From NCBI RefSeq assembly GCF_001463745.1, contig NZ_BBWJ01000045.1:116960-180959 (forward strand): 64,000 nt of DNA, read 5' to 3'. Positions 28,400-37,380 of this stretch are shown here, one piece after another. The position numbers and the translations under genes were made by a program. The notes under the pieces are model-generated. The model saw nothing but the letters and a program-made list of their open reading frames with translations, had not been told where the DNA came from and ran no database searches. The DNA comes from Aureimonas sp. AU22 (GTDB lineage: Bacteria; Pseudomonadota; Alphaproteobacteria; Rhizobiales; Rhizobiaceae). Within the stretch, counting starts at the first letter, position 1. Each line of letters opens with the position of its first letter.

Positions 28400-30901
28400 T
28401 CATTCGGCGGTCTTGCGGGGAACTTTGGGAACCGTTCCCGCCCGCTTTTCCGCCTTCTCGCGGGCGGCCGGCTCCCTTGCGGCCGGCTCGGGATCGTCGT
28501 CCTCCGGCGCATCGTCCTCGTCGAAGGAGGTCGCCTCGTCGAGTTCCTCACCGTCCGGCCCGACGCGGACCTTGCCACGCGCCTCGTCCGCCTTGCGCGG
28601 CTTGGCGTAGCTCTCCTCGGGAATGGACTCGAGGTGGAGCTTGCGACCATCCTCCCCGTCGACCACCGTCACCTTGACTGTACCGCCGCGCTTGAGCTTG
28701 CCGAACAGGACCTCGTCGGCCAGCGGCTTCTTGACGTATTCCTGGATCACCCGGCCAAGCGGACGTGCGCCCATGTATTCGTCGTAGCCCTTGTCCGCGA
28801 GCCAGGCGATCGCCTCCTGATCGAGATCGAACGTCACGCCGCGCTCAGAGAGCTGGGCTTCGAGCTGCATCACGAACTTCTGCACGACCTCGTGGATCAC
28901 CGGCGTCGGCAGGGCGCCGAACGGAATGATCGCATCGAGACGATTGCGGAACTCCGGCGTGAACAGGCGATTGATCGCCTCCACGTCGTCGCCCGTGCGC
29001 CGCGACGAGCCGAAGCCGATCGCCGCCCGCTGCGCCTCGGAGGCACCGGCATTCGTGGTCATGATCAGGATCACGTTGCGGAAGTCGATCCGCTTGCCGT
29101 TGTGATCCGTCAGCTTCCCGTGGTCCATCACCTGCAGGAGGATGTTGAACAGGTCCGGATGCGCCTTCTCGATCTCGTCGAGCAGAAGCACGCAGTGCGG
29201 GTGCTGGTCGACACCGTCGGTCAGCAAACCACCCTGATCGAAGCCGACATAGCCCGGAGGCGCGCCGATCAGCCGCGAGACCGTATGCCGCTCCATGTAC
29301 TCCGACATGTCGAAGCGCAGGAGTTCGATGCCGAGCGCCGAGGCGAGCTGCTTGGCCACCTCGGTCTTGCCGACGCCCGTCGGACCCGAGAACAGGTAGG
29401 AGCCGATCGGCTTCTCCGGCTCGCGAAGGCCCGCACGGGCGAGCTTGATCGCCGTCGTCAGGTTCTCGATCGCGGCATCCTGGCCGTAGACCACGCGCTT
29501 CAGCTGCTCGGAGAGGTTCGACAGGACCTCCTCGTCGTCCTTCGATACGGATTTCGGCGGAATGCGGGCCATCGTGGCGACGGTCGCCTCGATCTCCTTC
29601 ACGCCGATGCTCTTCTTCCGCTTGGCCTCGGGCAGCAGCATCTGCGACGCGCCCGTCTCATCGATCACGTCGATCGCCTTGTCGGGCAGCTTGCGGTCGT
29701 TGATGTAGCGCGCCGACAGCTCGACCGCCGACTTGATCGCGTCGTTGGAGAACTTCACGTGGTGGAAGTCCTCGAAATAGGGCTTGAGGCCCTTCAGGAT
29801 CGCGATCGCGTCCTCGATGGTCGGCTCCGCCACATCGATCTTCTGGAAGCGACGGACGAGCGCCCGATCCTTCTCGAAGAACTGGCGGTATTCCTTGTAG
29901 GTCGTCGATCCGATGCAGCGGATCGCACCCGACGACAGCGCGGGCTTGAGGAGGTTCGAGGCGTCCATCGCGCCGCCGGAGGTGGCGCCGGCGCCGATCA
30001 CCGTGTGGATCTCGTCGATGAAGAGGACCGCGCCTGGATATTCCTCGAGCTCCTTGACGACCTGCTTCAGGCGTTCCTCGAAATCGCCGCGATAACGCGT
30101 GCCAGCCAGAAGCGTGCCCATGTCGAGCGAGAAGATCGTTGCGTCGGCCAGCACTTCCGGCACGTCGCCTTCCACGATCCGCTTGGCTAGGCCTTCGGCG
30201 ATCGCCGTCTTGCCGACGCCCGGATCACCCACGTAGAGCGGGTTGTTCTTGGAGCGGCGGCACAGGACCTGGATCGTCCTGTTGATCTCGCTGGCGCGCC
30301 CGATCAACGGATCGATCCGGCCTGTCTTGGCCTTCTCGTTGAGATTGACGCAATACGCCGTCAATGCGTCCTGAGCCGTCTTGCGGCGTCCTTCCTCTTC
30401 GTTGCCCATGACCGACTGCTCGTCCTCCGCCCCGCGCACGGTGCGGCTTTCGGACGCCCCGGGTCGCTTCGAGATTCCATGGGAAATGAAGTTCACGGCG
30501 TCGTAGCGGGTCATCTCCTGCTCCTGCAGGAAGAAGGCCGCATGGCTCTCGCGTTCGGCGAAGATCGCGACGAGGACGTTGGCCCCCGTCACTTCCTCAC
30601 GGCCGGACGACTGGACATGGATCACCGCGCGTTGGATCACCCGATGGAATCCTGCGGTCGGCTTGGAATCCTCGTCGTGCCCCGTCACGAGGTTGGCGAG
30701 TTCGGTGTCGATATACTCCGTCAGCGACGAACGCAGGACGTCGATGTCGACGCTGCACCCCCGCATGACCGCGGAGGCATCCTTGTCTTCGAGCAGCGCC
30801 AGGAGCAGGTGCTCAAGCGTCGCGAATTCCTGGTGCCGTTCGTTGGCGAAGGTGAGCGCCTGATGGAGCGATTTCTCCAGGCTTTGCGAAAATGTCGGCA
30901 A
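28400..30901 (-). CDS. clpA: ATP-dependent Clp protease ATP-binding subunit ClpA
   Basis: Unfoldase that feeds substrates to ClpP. It has 833 residues: an N-terminal repeat domain for ClpS binding (about 1-145), AAA domain 1 with Walker A GDPGVGKT at 225-232 and [10 protein letters not shown], and AAA domain 2 with GPTGVGKT and [12 protein letters not shown]. The start is TTG, supported by GAGGTG five bases upstream and the conserved MPTFSQSLE opening. The C-terminus carries about 60 extra residues rich in Asp, Glu, Ala and Pro, beyond the end of E. coli ClpA. clpS lies 8 bp upstream. Confidence 0.96.
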   Translation of the reverse strand: MPTFSQSLEKSLHQALTFANERHQEFATLEHLLLALLEDKDASAVMRGCSVDIDVLRSSLTEYIDTELANLVTGHDEDSKPTAGFHRVIQRAVIHVQSSGREEVTGANVLVAIFAERESHAAFFLQEQEMTRYDAVNFISHGISKRPGASESRTVRGAEDEQSVMGNEEEGRRKTAQDALTAYCVNLNEKAKTGRIDPLIGRASEINRTIQVLCRRSKNNPLYVGDPGVGKTAIAEGLAKRIVEGDVPEVLADATIFSLDMGTLLAGTRYRGDFEERLKQVVKELEEYPGAVLFIDEIHTVIGAGATSGGAMDASNLLKPALSSGAIRCIGSTTYKEYRQFFEKDRALVRRFQKIDVAEPTIEDAIAILKGLKPYFEDFHHVKFSNDAIKSAVELSARYINDRKLPDKAIDVIDETGASQMLLPEAKRKKSIGVKEIEATVATMARIPPKSVSKDDEEVLSNLSEQLKRVVYGQDAAIENLTTAIKLARAGLREPEKPIGSYLFSGPTGVGKTEVAKQLASALGIELLRFDMSEYMERHTVSRLIGAPPGYVGFDQGGLLTDGVDQHPHCVLLLDEIEKAHPDLFNILLQVMDHGKLTDHNGKRIDFRNVILIMTTNAGASEAQRAAIGFGSSRRTGDDVEAINRLFTPEFRNRLDAIIPFGALPTPVIHEVVQKFVMQLEAQLSERGVTFDLDQEAIAWLADKGYDEYMGARPLGRVIQEYVKKPLADEVLFGKLKRGGTVKVTVVDGEDGRKLHLESIPEESYAKPRKADEARGKVRVGPDGEELDEATSFDEDDAPEDDDPEPAAREPAAREKAEKRAGTVPKVPRKTAE

Positions 30902-30909
30902 GCTTCACC

Positions 30910-31308
30910 TCAATTCTTTTCCATCACGCACTGAAGCGGATGCTGGTGCTGGCGTGCGAAATCCATCACTTGGGTCACCTTCGTCTCGGCCACTTCGTAG
31001 GTGTAGACCCCGCACTCTCCCACTCCGTGCTGATGCACGTGGAGCATGATGCGCGTGGCCGCCTCCCGGTCCTTCTGGAAGAAGCGTTCGAGGACGTGGA
31101 TGACGAACTCCATCGGCGTGTAATCGTCGTTCAGAAGCAGGACCCTGTAAAGGCTCGGCTTCTTCGTCTTGGGCTTGGTCCGGGTGATCACGGAGGTTCC
31201 GCGATCAGGCCCGTTCGGACGCTCGTCGTCCTGCCCCTGCGACCGGATCGCCAAGGTTCGGCCGCCATGCGGGGCCGCCCGTTCGTTCAAGGAGTTCACG
31301 TTCGCCAT
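30910..31308 (-). CDS. clpS: ClpA adaptor protein ClpS
   Basis: Adaptor that delivers N-degron substrates to ClpA. The ATG at 31308 gives 132 residues. The first 45 residues are polar and probably disordered; the core begins [21 protein letters not shown], which holds the N-degron pocket, and continues with [22 protein letters not shown] and a C-terminal EKVTQV-like strand region. It is 8 bp from clpA, with which it shares a terminator. The open frame upstream of 31308 lacks a ribosome site. Confidence 0.95.
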   Translation of the reverse strand: MANVNSLNERAAPHGGRTLAIRSQGQDDERPNGPDRGTSVITRTKPKTKKPSLYRVLLLNDDYTPMEFVIHVLERFFQKDREAATRIMLHVHQHGVGECGVYTYEVAETKVTQVMDFARQHQHPLQCVMEKN

Positions 31309-31470
31309 CGCTCGATATGTATGTGCGCGGATCGACAATTTAAGACGCCTTCCCGATGCGGCAAAATTTCGTCCCTCCACCATCGTCGGCTGCGGGAGGA
31401 CGAGGGGCGCCGATCCTGAATCGCCCCCTTGCGGACCCCACATAGTTACTCGGATCGGAGAGGGCGCAAC

Positions 31471-31502
31471 AAAAAAGGCCCGGCTGCGGAGCCGGGCCTT
31501 TT
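31471..31502 (-). terminator. Intrinsic terminator of the phasin gene
   Basis: An 11-bp stem (31475-31485 with 31490-31500) with a 4-nt loop, followed on the minus strand by six T residues. A shorter T-tract on the other side makes weak two-way action possible. It is 41 bp after the phasin stop. Confidence 0.9.
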
Positions 31503-31542
31503 CCGACGCGCCCCGTGGGGCGGTCCGAACGGTCGTGGTCGA

Positions 31543-31902
31543 TCAGTTCGTCTGGTTCGCCACGTTCTGGGCGAACTGCTGGTTCTGCTGGACCGAGCTC
31601 TCGAGCGGGCGATAGGCCTCGCGCGCGATCTCCTGGTAGATCTCGCCCATCTTCGTGGCCTGCGACATCCAGGCCTCGTAGGCCGAGCGGGCGTACTCGG
31701 ACTGAAGCTCGATCGCCTTGTCGAGCGTGCGCACCTGCGCAAGGCGCTCGAACATCTGCGCCGACTGCTCGACCGACTTCTTGGTGAACTCGGTGGTCTC
31801 GGTCGCGATCTGCTGGAAGCCCTTGGTCACCGCCGACATCGAACGGAGGGCGTTGTCCATGTTGTCCTTACCAACCTTGTTGGCTTCAACGTATGCGTTC
31901 AT
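31543..31902 (-). CDS. Phasin family protein
   Basis: Small amphipathic protein of the phasin_2 type that coats polyhydroxyalkanoate granules. It has 119 residues, almost all helix: AVTKGFQQIATETTEFTKKSVE, then ERLAQVRTLDKAIELQSEYARSAYEAWMSQATKMGEIY, the classic phasin core, and a Gln/Asn-rich end. A GGGAGAG ribosome site precedes the ATG. The promoter has a TGC-rich operator in its spacer, as expected for PhaR control. The long open frame reaching 33144 is an antisense shadow of dacA. Confidence 0.93.
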   Translation of the reverse strand: MNAYVEANKVGKDNMDNALRSMSAVTKGFQQIATETTEFTKKSVEQSAQMFERLAQVRTLDKAIELQSEYARSAYEAWMSQATKMGEIYQEIAREAYRPLESSVQQNQQFAQNVANQTN

Positions 31903-31962
31903 CGAACTCTCCCGTGAATGGTTTGGCGACGACAGGCAGCGACCTTCTTCGTCTGTCCCCAC

Positions 31963-31991
31963 CATATATTGCACTGCACAATAACATGCAA
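31963..31991 (-). promoter_or_regulatory. Phasin promoter with PhaR-type operator in the spacer
   Basis: On the minus strand, TTGCAT (31991-31986), a 17-bp spacer and TATATG (31968-31963). The spacer contains TTGTGCAGTGCAA (31981-31969), an imperfect palindrome with the TGC/GCA half-sites described for alphaproteobacterial PhaR repressors. A related TGCACTGC copy lies upstream at 32000-32007. Confidence 0.6.
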
Positions 31992-32226
31992 GTCGGTGCT
32001 GCACTGCGTCAGATTCGCGCGTTCGGGACTGTCGATCACGAAAATTCGAGACAATCGCCACAACTCGATCACAAGGTTCCGGCAACCATAAACGGATTGG
32101 TAAGACCGCCCTGCGTATCTTTCCCTCAAGAAGAGATCGCGAAGACACAGTCTTGGGACCCGGACCGGCGCGCCCGCGCCGCGACCGGGGGCAGCATCTC
32201 GACACACGAACACGAGAGTGCCGCCC
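31992..32226. other. Remainder of the divergent phasin/dacA intergenic region
   Basis: The full gap between the two starts is 324 bp (31903-32226). Apart from the phasin promoter and the second TGCACTGC copy, it has a run of AT-richer sequence (about 32030-32110) that may hold the carboxypeptidase promoter. No coding frame, RNA gene or strong hairpin was recognised. Confidence 0.4.
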
Positions 32227-33702
32227 ATGCCGCTGACCTTGTCGACGATCACCGCCGCAGCGAAGCGCCTCTCGAGTTGCCTGATGGCTGCCGCCTTGGT
32301 CGGTGGCGTTGTGATGGTCGCCACCTCCGCGTCGGCGCAGGAGTCCCCCGAGCGCTACTCGGCGTTCGTGATCGACGCCAACAACGGCAAGGTTCTCTTT
32401 TCGCGCAACGCCGACGACCGCCGTTACCCGGCCTCGCTGACCAAGATGATGACGCTCTACATGCTGTTCGACGCATTGGAGAGCGGTCGCGCGACCCTGT
32501 CGACGCCGATGAAGGTGTCGGCCTACGCGGCGGCGCGTCCGCCTTCGAAACTCGGCGTGAAGAGCGGCTCGACCATTTCGGTCGAGGAAGGCATATTCGG
32601 TCTCGTGACGCGCTCGGCCAACGACGCTGCGGTGGTCATCGGGGAGTTCCTGGGTGGCACGGAAAGCCGCTTCGCCGAGATGATGACCGCGAAGGCCCGC
32701 AAGCTCGGCATGTCGCGGACCAACTTCGAAAACGCCAATGGCCTGCCCAACGACGCACAGATGACCACGGCGCGTGACATGGCCACGCTCGGCATCGCGC
32801 TTCGCGAGCATTTCCCGCAGTATTACAAGTACTTCAGCACGCGCAGCTTCAAGTTCCGCGGCCAGACGATCGGCAATCACAACCGACTGCTCGGCCGTGT
32901 CGAAGGCGTCGACGGCATTAAGACCGGCTACATCAACAAGTCGGGCTTCAACCTCGTGACCTCGGTGGTTCGCGGCGATCGCAAGCTCGTTGCAGTCGTG
33001 ATGGGCGGCCGCACGGCGCGCTCGCGCGACGACCATATGGCCGAACTGGTGAAGCAGTATCTGCCGCAGACCAGCACGCGCAGCTCGAGTGCCCTGATCG
33101 CCGCCTACAGCCCCAGCGCCCGCGGGCCGTCGGTCGCCCCGCACTCCGAGACCGTGTTGGCCGCTGCCTTGCCGAGCGCCGTTCCGGTTCCGACCCGCCG
33201 GGCGTCCAGCATCAACCAGCGTGTCGCCGAAGCCTACGGCTCGAACGCGACAGGTGCCATGAATGCGATCACGGCTTCGAGCCGACGCCCGGTGGTGGGT
33301 CGCGACGCCATCCGCGAAGCGCTCGAGGCCAACGACCGCGCCGCACCCGCCGTCGCCACGGCCCTCGCGGCGCCGATGCCTCGCGCCTCGATCCCGAACG
33401 TGGTGACGCAGGCCTCGGCCGCCGCTTCGACGATGCCCTCCAGCGGCCCGGCTTCCGGATGGGTCGTTCAGATCGCGGCCACCCCCGCGGAGGCGACCGC
33501 CTACGACATCCTTTCCGAAGCCAAGCAGCGCGCGGGTTCGGCGTTGATGGGCGCCCAGGCCTTCACGCAGGCGGTGGCCAGCGGTTCGCAGACCCTCTAC
33601 CGCGCCCGCTTCTCCGGCTTCGCGGACAAGGCCGCGGCGAACGCCGCCTGCGACGCGCTCAAGAGCAAGGCCTACGCCTGCTACGCCATCGCGGCGAACT
33701 GA
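32227..33702 (+). CDS. D-alanyl-D-alanine carboxypeptidase with C-terminal SPOR domain
   Basis: Trims the terminal D-alanine of peptidoglycan pentapeptides in the periplasm. It has 491 residues from the ATG at 32227 (a GTG three codons upstream is open). A signal peptide ends at SASA (residue 37). The S11 penicillin-binding motifs are SLTK (70-73), SAN (130-132) and KTG (232-234). Instead of the usual membrane-anchoring helix there is an Ala/Pro/Ser-rich linker (about 275-405), then a SPOR-like domain from about 412 (SGWVVQIAATPAEATAY), which would bind septal denuded glycan. Confidence 0.93.
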   Translation: MPLTLSTITAAAKRLSSCLMAAALVGGVVMVATSASAQESPERYSAFVIDANNGKVLFSRNADDRRYPASLTKMMTLYMLFDALESGRATLSTPMKVSAYAAARPPSKLGVKSGSTISVEEGIFGLVTRSANDAAVVIGEFLGGTESRFAEMMTAKARKLGMSRTNFENANGLPNDAQMTTARDMATLGIALREHFPQYYKYFSTRSFKFRGQTIGNHNRLLGRVEGVDGIKTGYINKSGFNLVTSVVRGDRKLVAVVMGGRTARSRDDHMAELVKQYLPQTSTRSSSALIAAYSPSARGPSVAPHSETVLAAALPSAVPVPTRRASSINQRVAEAYGSNATGAMNAITASSRRPVVGRDAIREALEANDRAAPAVATALAAPMPRASIPNVVTQASAAASTMPSSGPASGWVVQIAATPAEATAYDILSEAKQRAGSALMGAQAFTQAVASGSQTLYRARFSGFADKAAANAACDALKSKAYACYAIAAN

Positions 33703-33806
33703 TCCGCCCGCCTTTCTGAACCGACATCACTGCCGTCCGCGCGGAGCCTCCGGCTCCGAACGGCTCCCCCTTGCCTGTCGATATCTTGAGCGTAACCGAG
33801 GTTCTC

Positions 33807-34070
33807 ATGTCGTTCGAAACCGAAAGCGCCCTCCTGCCGAAGGCCGAGCAGAAGTCCACCGTGATCGGTCTGCACCCGTTGCAGCAGGCTGCATCGCGGA
33901 TCTCGGAATACCGCGACGGTCGTTCACGCCTGCGCGCCAAGGATCTGGTCGGCATGCTTCTGTGCCACGGTGCCCGCGCCTGGCGCGCGTCCCAGCCCCG
34001 TGCCGAAACCCGTCTCGCCGTCCGGTCGGCATCCGGTCAGCCGGCCGTCCGCCTCACCTTCGGGCGCTGA
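33807..34070 (+). CDS. Small basic protein of unknown function
   Basis: 87 residues from the ATG at 33807, which has a good GAGG ribosome site five bases upstream. No family was recognised. The N-terminal third is mixed polar, the middle has LQQAASRISEYRDGRSRLRAKDLV, which looks helical, and the C-terminal half is arginine-rich with a single cysteine. No signal peptide or membrane helix is seen. It lies 104 bp after dacA on the same strand and is convergent with the DUF1489 gene. It may be a lineage-specific gene; a chance frame cannot be excluded. Confidence 0.5.
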   Translation: MSFETESALLPKAEQKSTVIGLHPLQQAASRISEYRDGRSRLRAKDLVGMLLCHGARAWRASQPRAETRLAVRSASGQPAVRLTFGR

Positions 34071-34077
34071 ACGCCGA

Positions 34078-34500
34078 TCAAAGAAGGCCGAGCTCGGCCA
34101 GCTCTCGACGAAGGGTGGAAGGGAGTTCCGATAGATCCGCCCCCTCGCCCAAATCCGCCGGCGCATCGTCGACCGTCAGGTAGCGCCATCCTTGGAAGGG
34201 GCGCCGGGGCAGTGGCCAGGTTCGAATGAACTCCGGCTTGAGGACGATCCGGCAGCGCTCGATCCCGTCCTCCGTACGAATTGCATCGAACCGCAGGATC
34301 GGCTGGCGGACCTGCACCTGCCCCTTGATCACCCAGAACAGCGAGCCGGCACCCACCATCTCTTCGGCTCGCTTGGGCATCACCCGCGTGACATGCGTCT
34401 GCTCGCTGTTCGGACTGACGGAGAGGCGGGCGTGGACATGCGCCTCTAGGTCTTCGACGCTGTCGACACCCACGCAAAGCTTGATCATATGAAGCGGCAT
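34078..34500 (-). CDS. DUF1489 family protein
   Basis: 140 residues from the ATG at 34500, which starts MPLHMIKLCVGVDSVEDLE, the conserved opening of DUF1489 proteins of alphaproteobacteria. Other conserved pieces are VTRVMPKRAEEMVGAGSLFWVIKG and the C-terminal RPFQGWRYL. The function is unknown; the family is cytoplasmic and single-domain. The longer frame upstream overlaps the divergent gene's promoter and was rejected. Confidence 0.88.
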   Translation of the reverse strand: MPLHMIKLCVGVDSVEDLEAHVHARLSVSPNSEQTHVTRVMPKRAEEMVGAGSLFWVIKGQVQVRQPILRFDAIRTEDGIERCRIVLKPEFIRTWPLPRRPFQGWRYLTVDDAPADLGEGADLSELPSTLRRELAELGLL

Positions 34501-34607
34501 GCGGAGGTGTTTGCTCGCGTGGTCGGACGACGTCAAGGCGACGTCCGCCTTCCGGGTCTGCGACTGGGCACCTGCGCCATCTTGTCCCTCCACTGACGCG
34601 AGCCGAC

Positions 34608-35306
34608 ATGCGCATCGATGAGATCTTCGATCTGCCAGACCTCCTCGCCTTCGTCGCATTCCTCGGCGGTTGGGTCGCCTATACGTTCGTCGTCGAGGCG
34701 CCCGTCTTCGCGCGGCACGGTCTCAGCCGGCTGATGAATGCGCAGCGCGAAGTCTGGATGCGCACGCTGCTCAAGCGGGATCTCCGGATGATCGACACGG
34801 CCATCATGTCGGGCCTGCAGCAGGGTACGGGCTTTTTCGCCTCGGCGTGCATCTTCGCGATCGGCGGTTGCTTCGCCCTGATCGGCTCGGCCGAACAGAT
34901 CGCGCTGATCGTCACCGATCTTCCGCTCGAAGGCAGCTTCGATCGCGGACTGGTGGAAGCCAAGCTCCTCGGACTCATCACGATCTTCGCCTTCGCGTTC
35001 TTCAAGTTCGGCTGGTCGTACCGCCTATTCAACTACTGCTCGATCCTGATCGGTGCGATTCCGATGCGGCAGGAGGCCGATGCCGACCCGCAGGCGGCCG
35101 AAGCGGCCGTGGGTCGCGCCTTGGCCATGAACCGCATCGCCGCCCGACACTTCAACGCTGGGCTGCGTGGCATCTTTTTCGGACTGGCCTATCTCGGCTG
35201 GTTCGTCGGCCCCATGGTGCTGGTCGGGACGACGGTTCTCGTCATCCTGATCCTCGGGCACCGTCAGTTTTTCTCCGACGCCAACGTCTCGCTGAGGAGC
35301 CCGTGA
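34608..35306 (+). CDS. DUF599 family membrane protein
   Basis: 232 residues with four or five hydrophobic helices (about 10-30, 70-95, 118-150, 180-220). LAFVAFLGGWVAYTFVVE and the basic loop RTLLKRDLRMIDTAIMSGLQQGTGFFAS match DUF599 proteins, integral membrane proteins of unknown role. Its TGA overlaps the ATG of the DUF3253 gene by one base, so the two are coupled. Confidence 0.88.
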   Translation: MRIDEIFDLPDLLAFVAFLGGWVAYTFVVEAPVFARHGLSRLMNAQREVWMRTLLKRDLRMIDTAIMSGLQQGTGFFASACIFAIGGCFALIGSAEQIALIVTDLPLEGSFDRGLVEAKLLGLITIFAFAFFKFGWSYRLFNYCSILIGAIPMRQEADADPQAAEAAVGRALAMNRIAARHFNAGLRGIFFGLAYLGWFVGPMVLVGTTVLVILILGHRQFFSDANVSLRSP

Positions 35307-35578
35307 TGCCGGACGTACCGAACCAGGAAACCCTGCGCGCAGAGATCCTGCGGATGGCGCACAAGCGCGGCATCGGCAAGACGGTCTGCCCGTCGGAGGT
35401 TGCGAGAAGTCTCGGCGGTTCCGACGAGAAGGTCTGGCGTCTGCTGATGCAGCCGATCCGTCGCGCGGCGATCACGCTGTCGGACGAAGGCCGGGTCGTG
35501 ATCAAGCGTAAGGGCCGCCCGGTCGCGCCGGCCGATCTCAAGGGGATCTACCGTCTGTCCCTGCCCGACGACGCCTGA
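35306..35578 (+). CDS. DUF3253 family protein
   Basis: 90 residues with a winged-helix look: a first helix (RAEILRMAHKRG), then KTVCPSEVARSLGGSDEKVWRLLMQPIRRAAITL and a two-strand wing (GRVVIKRKGRPVAP). This is the DUF3253 pattern, a small putative DNA-binding fold without assigned function. The start shares one base with the preceding stop. It is convergent with the ydcF-like gene, the stops being 3 bp apart. Confidence 0.88.
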   Translation: MPDVPNQETLRAEILRMAHKRGIGKTVCPSEVARSLGGSDEKVWRLLMQPIRRAAITLSDEGRVVIKRKGRPVAPADLKGIYRLSLPDDA

Positions 35579-35581
35579 GGT

Positions 35582-36379
35582 TCAGGCGCGGGGTGCGGGA
35601 AACAAGGCGTCGGTCTTGCCGGTGAAGCGGTACACGGCCAGCCCGAGGTACTCGCGGATCGCGAAATGCACCTTCTCGAGATTACGCACCGTCGCCGTCG
35701 AGGGCCAGTAGATCGCGCTTCCGGAGGGCGTCTGGTAGTCGGTTGGGTAGGGCAGCACGTCGAAGGCGGCGACGCGGAAGCACCCGACGGAGCGCGGCAT
35801 ATGCGCAGCCGATGTCACCAGCAGCCAGGTCTCGCCGGGTTTTGGTTGGGCGATCTCGCGGGTGAAGATCGCGTTCTCGGTCGTATTGCGGGAGCGATCC
35901 TCCAGTTCCAACCGCTCCGGTGGTAGGCCGAGCGCGGCGAACAGCGTCTGCGCCATCGACGACTCCGTGATGTCCTCCGTCAACATCGCCGCAGCGCCGC
36001 CACTGAAGACGACCCGCGCGTTCGGAAACTGGCGCGCGAGCGCCATGGTAGTCGTGATCCGATCGGCCGCGTCGTTCAGTTCCATCTCGCCGCGCGTGCG
36101 GCCGATACGCGTATCGAACGAGCCGCCCAGCACGACGATACCGGCGACGTCCGAGGGGAGCTGCGGTTTCGGAAAGCGGTTTTCCAACACGCTCAGCATC
36201 AGAAGACCGAGAGGCGTCAGGCTGACTACGGCCAGAACGAAGAGGGACGTGCCAACGAGGCCGAGCCCGAGCCGCGGCATCTTCAGAAGGATGGCCAGGA
36301 TGCCCGCCGCGCCGATCAGGAGGATGATCACGAGCGGCTGGACGAGGTACCAGAGAACCTTGGACGCGGCGAAGAACAT
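35582..36379 (-). CDS. YdcF/ElyC-family membrane protein (DUF218)
   Basis: 265 residues: two N-terminal membrane helices (about 12-34 and 38-62), then the DUF218 domain facing the periplasm, with AGIVVLGGSFD, the ELNDAADRITTTMALAR helix, VVFSGGAAAML, LEDRSRNTTENA and LLVTSAAHMPRSVGCFR. Relatives such as E. coli ElyC are linked to peptidoglycan precursor or carrier-lipid metabolism. The exact role here is unknown. Confidence 0.9.
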   Translation of the reverse strand: MFFAASKVLWYLVQPLVIILLIGAAGILAILLKMPRLGLGLVGTSLFVLAVVSLTPLGLLMLSVLENRFPKPQLPSDVAGIVVLGGSFDTRIGRTRGEMELNDAADRITTTMALARQFPNARVVFSGGAAAMLTEDITESSMAQTLFAALGLPPERLELEDRSRNTTENAIFTREIAQPKPGETWLLVTSAAHMPRSVGCFRVAAFDVLPYPTDYQTPSGSAIYWPSTATVRNLEKVHFAIREYLGLAVYRFTGKTDALFPAPRA

Positions 36380-36445
36380 GAGGCGGAACGTCTCGATGGG
36401 GGCGCCGCAGCTCGAATGATTCGCGGCATGGTAGAGGGCTCGGCG

Positions 36446-37276
36446 TCAGCGGTCGTCCCATTGGGGCGCGAAGGCCGGGTCGACCAGACGGTGGCGGCTT
36501 CGCGACATCTCGTGGAGGCGCTGACGGTCCTCGTCCTGAAGCTCGAAGTCGAACACGTCAAGGTTCTCGGCCAGTCGCGCGGGATTGGAGGTCCGAGGAA
36601 TGGCGCCGACATGCGGCTGCTCGACCTCCCAGCGTAGGACGATCTGCGCCGGGGTACGCCCGTAGCGTTCCGCCATGTCGACGACGACGGGATCGGCGAG
36701 GAGATCCTTGCCCTGGCCGATGGGCGAATAGGCGATCATTGCCATCCCCAGGCGCTCGCAGGCGGATCGGACCTTCTCCTGCGACAAGCGCGGATGGTAC
36801 TCGACCTGGTTGCAGACGAGCGGATGCCGGGTCAGGCGGCTCGCTTCCTTCAGCAGTTCCGAAGGAAAATTCGCGACGCCGATGTGATGCGTGAGACCCT
36901 CATCGCGCGCCCAATTCAGCGCCTCGATCGTGCCCCCGAGCGGAATGGAGGCGTTGGGCCAGTGGATCAGGAGGAGATCCACCGTGCCGATGTCCAGCGC
37001 CTGAACGGCTGCTTCAGCCGACCGGGCAAAATCTGCGGGCGCAAGATCATCGGTCCACACCTTCGTGGTGACGAAGATGTCATCGCGCGCGATCCCGCTC
37101 GCCCGCACGCCCTGCCCCACCTCAGCCTCGTTGCCGTACATGCGGGCGGTGTCGATATGGCGGTAACCGATCCCGATGGCTTCGCTGACCAGGCGAACGC
37201 AGGTCTCGCCTTCCAGACGGTAGGTTCCCAATCCAATGGCGGGAATTCGGGCACCGTTGGCTTCGATGATCTTCAT
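36446..37276 (-). CDS. Aldo/keto reductase
   Basis: NADPH-dependent carbonyl reductase of the AKR superfamily, 276 residues from the ATG at 37276. The catalytic tetrad is Asp42, Tyr47, Lys72 and His105 (IDTARMYGNE, TKVW, LLIHWPN). The NADP-binding end is IPRTSNPARLAENLDVFDFEL. The closest general match is the 2,5-diketo-gluconate reductase-like group; the physiological substrate cannot be told from sequence. It is divergent from the DUF1624 gene. Confidence 0.92.
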   Translation of the reverse strand: MKIIEANGARIPAIGLGTYRLEGETCVRLVSEAIGIGYRHIDTARMYGNEAEVGQGVRASGIARDDIFVTTKVWTDDLAPADFARSAEAAVQALDIGTVDLLLIHWPNASIPLGGTIEALNWARDEGLTHHIGVANFPSELLKEASRLTRHPLVCNQVEYHPRLSQEKVRSACERLGMAMIAYSPIGQGKDLLADPVVVDMAERYGRTPAQIVLRWEVEQPHVGAIPRTSNPARLAENLDVFDFELQDEDRQRLHEMSRSRHRLVDPAFAPQWDDR

Positions 37277-37380
37277 GGCGTCGATCCCGTCCCGCGCGAT
37301 AACTTGCCGTGACGGCACTGGTCGCCATCGCATGGGGTTTCAGATAGGCGGGATGCCGTTCGGACCAGGGGACTTCACCG

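Noticed and set aside
27592..28650. An extended N-terminus for AzlC reaching into clpA
   Set aside because: The extension crosses a perfect terminator and the end of clpA; the ATG at 28332 gives a normal AzlC length.
28634..30190. A 518-codon open frame on the plus strand across clpA
   Set aside because: Antisense to the two AAA domains of clpA, which carry clear Walker motifs on the other strand.
31543..33144. A 533-codon minus-strand frame that ends with the phasin
   Set aside because: Only the last 119 residues are phasin-like and have a ribosome site and promoter; the rest is antisense to the carboxypeptidase and crosses the phasin promoter.
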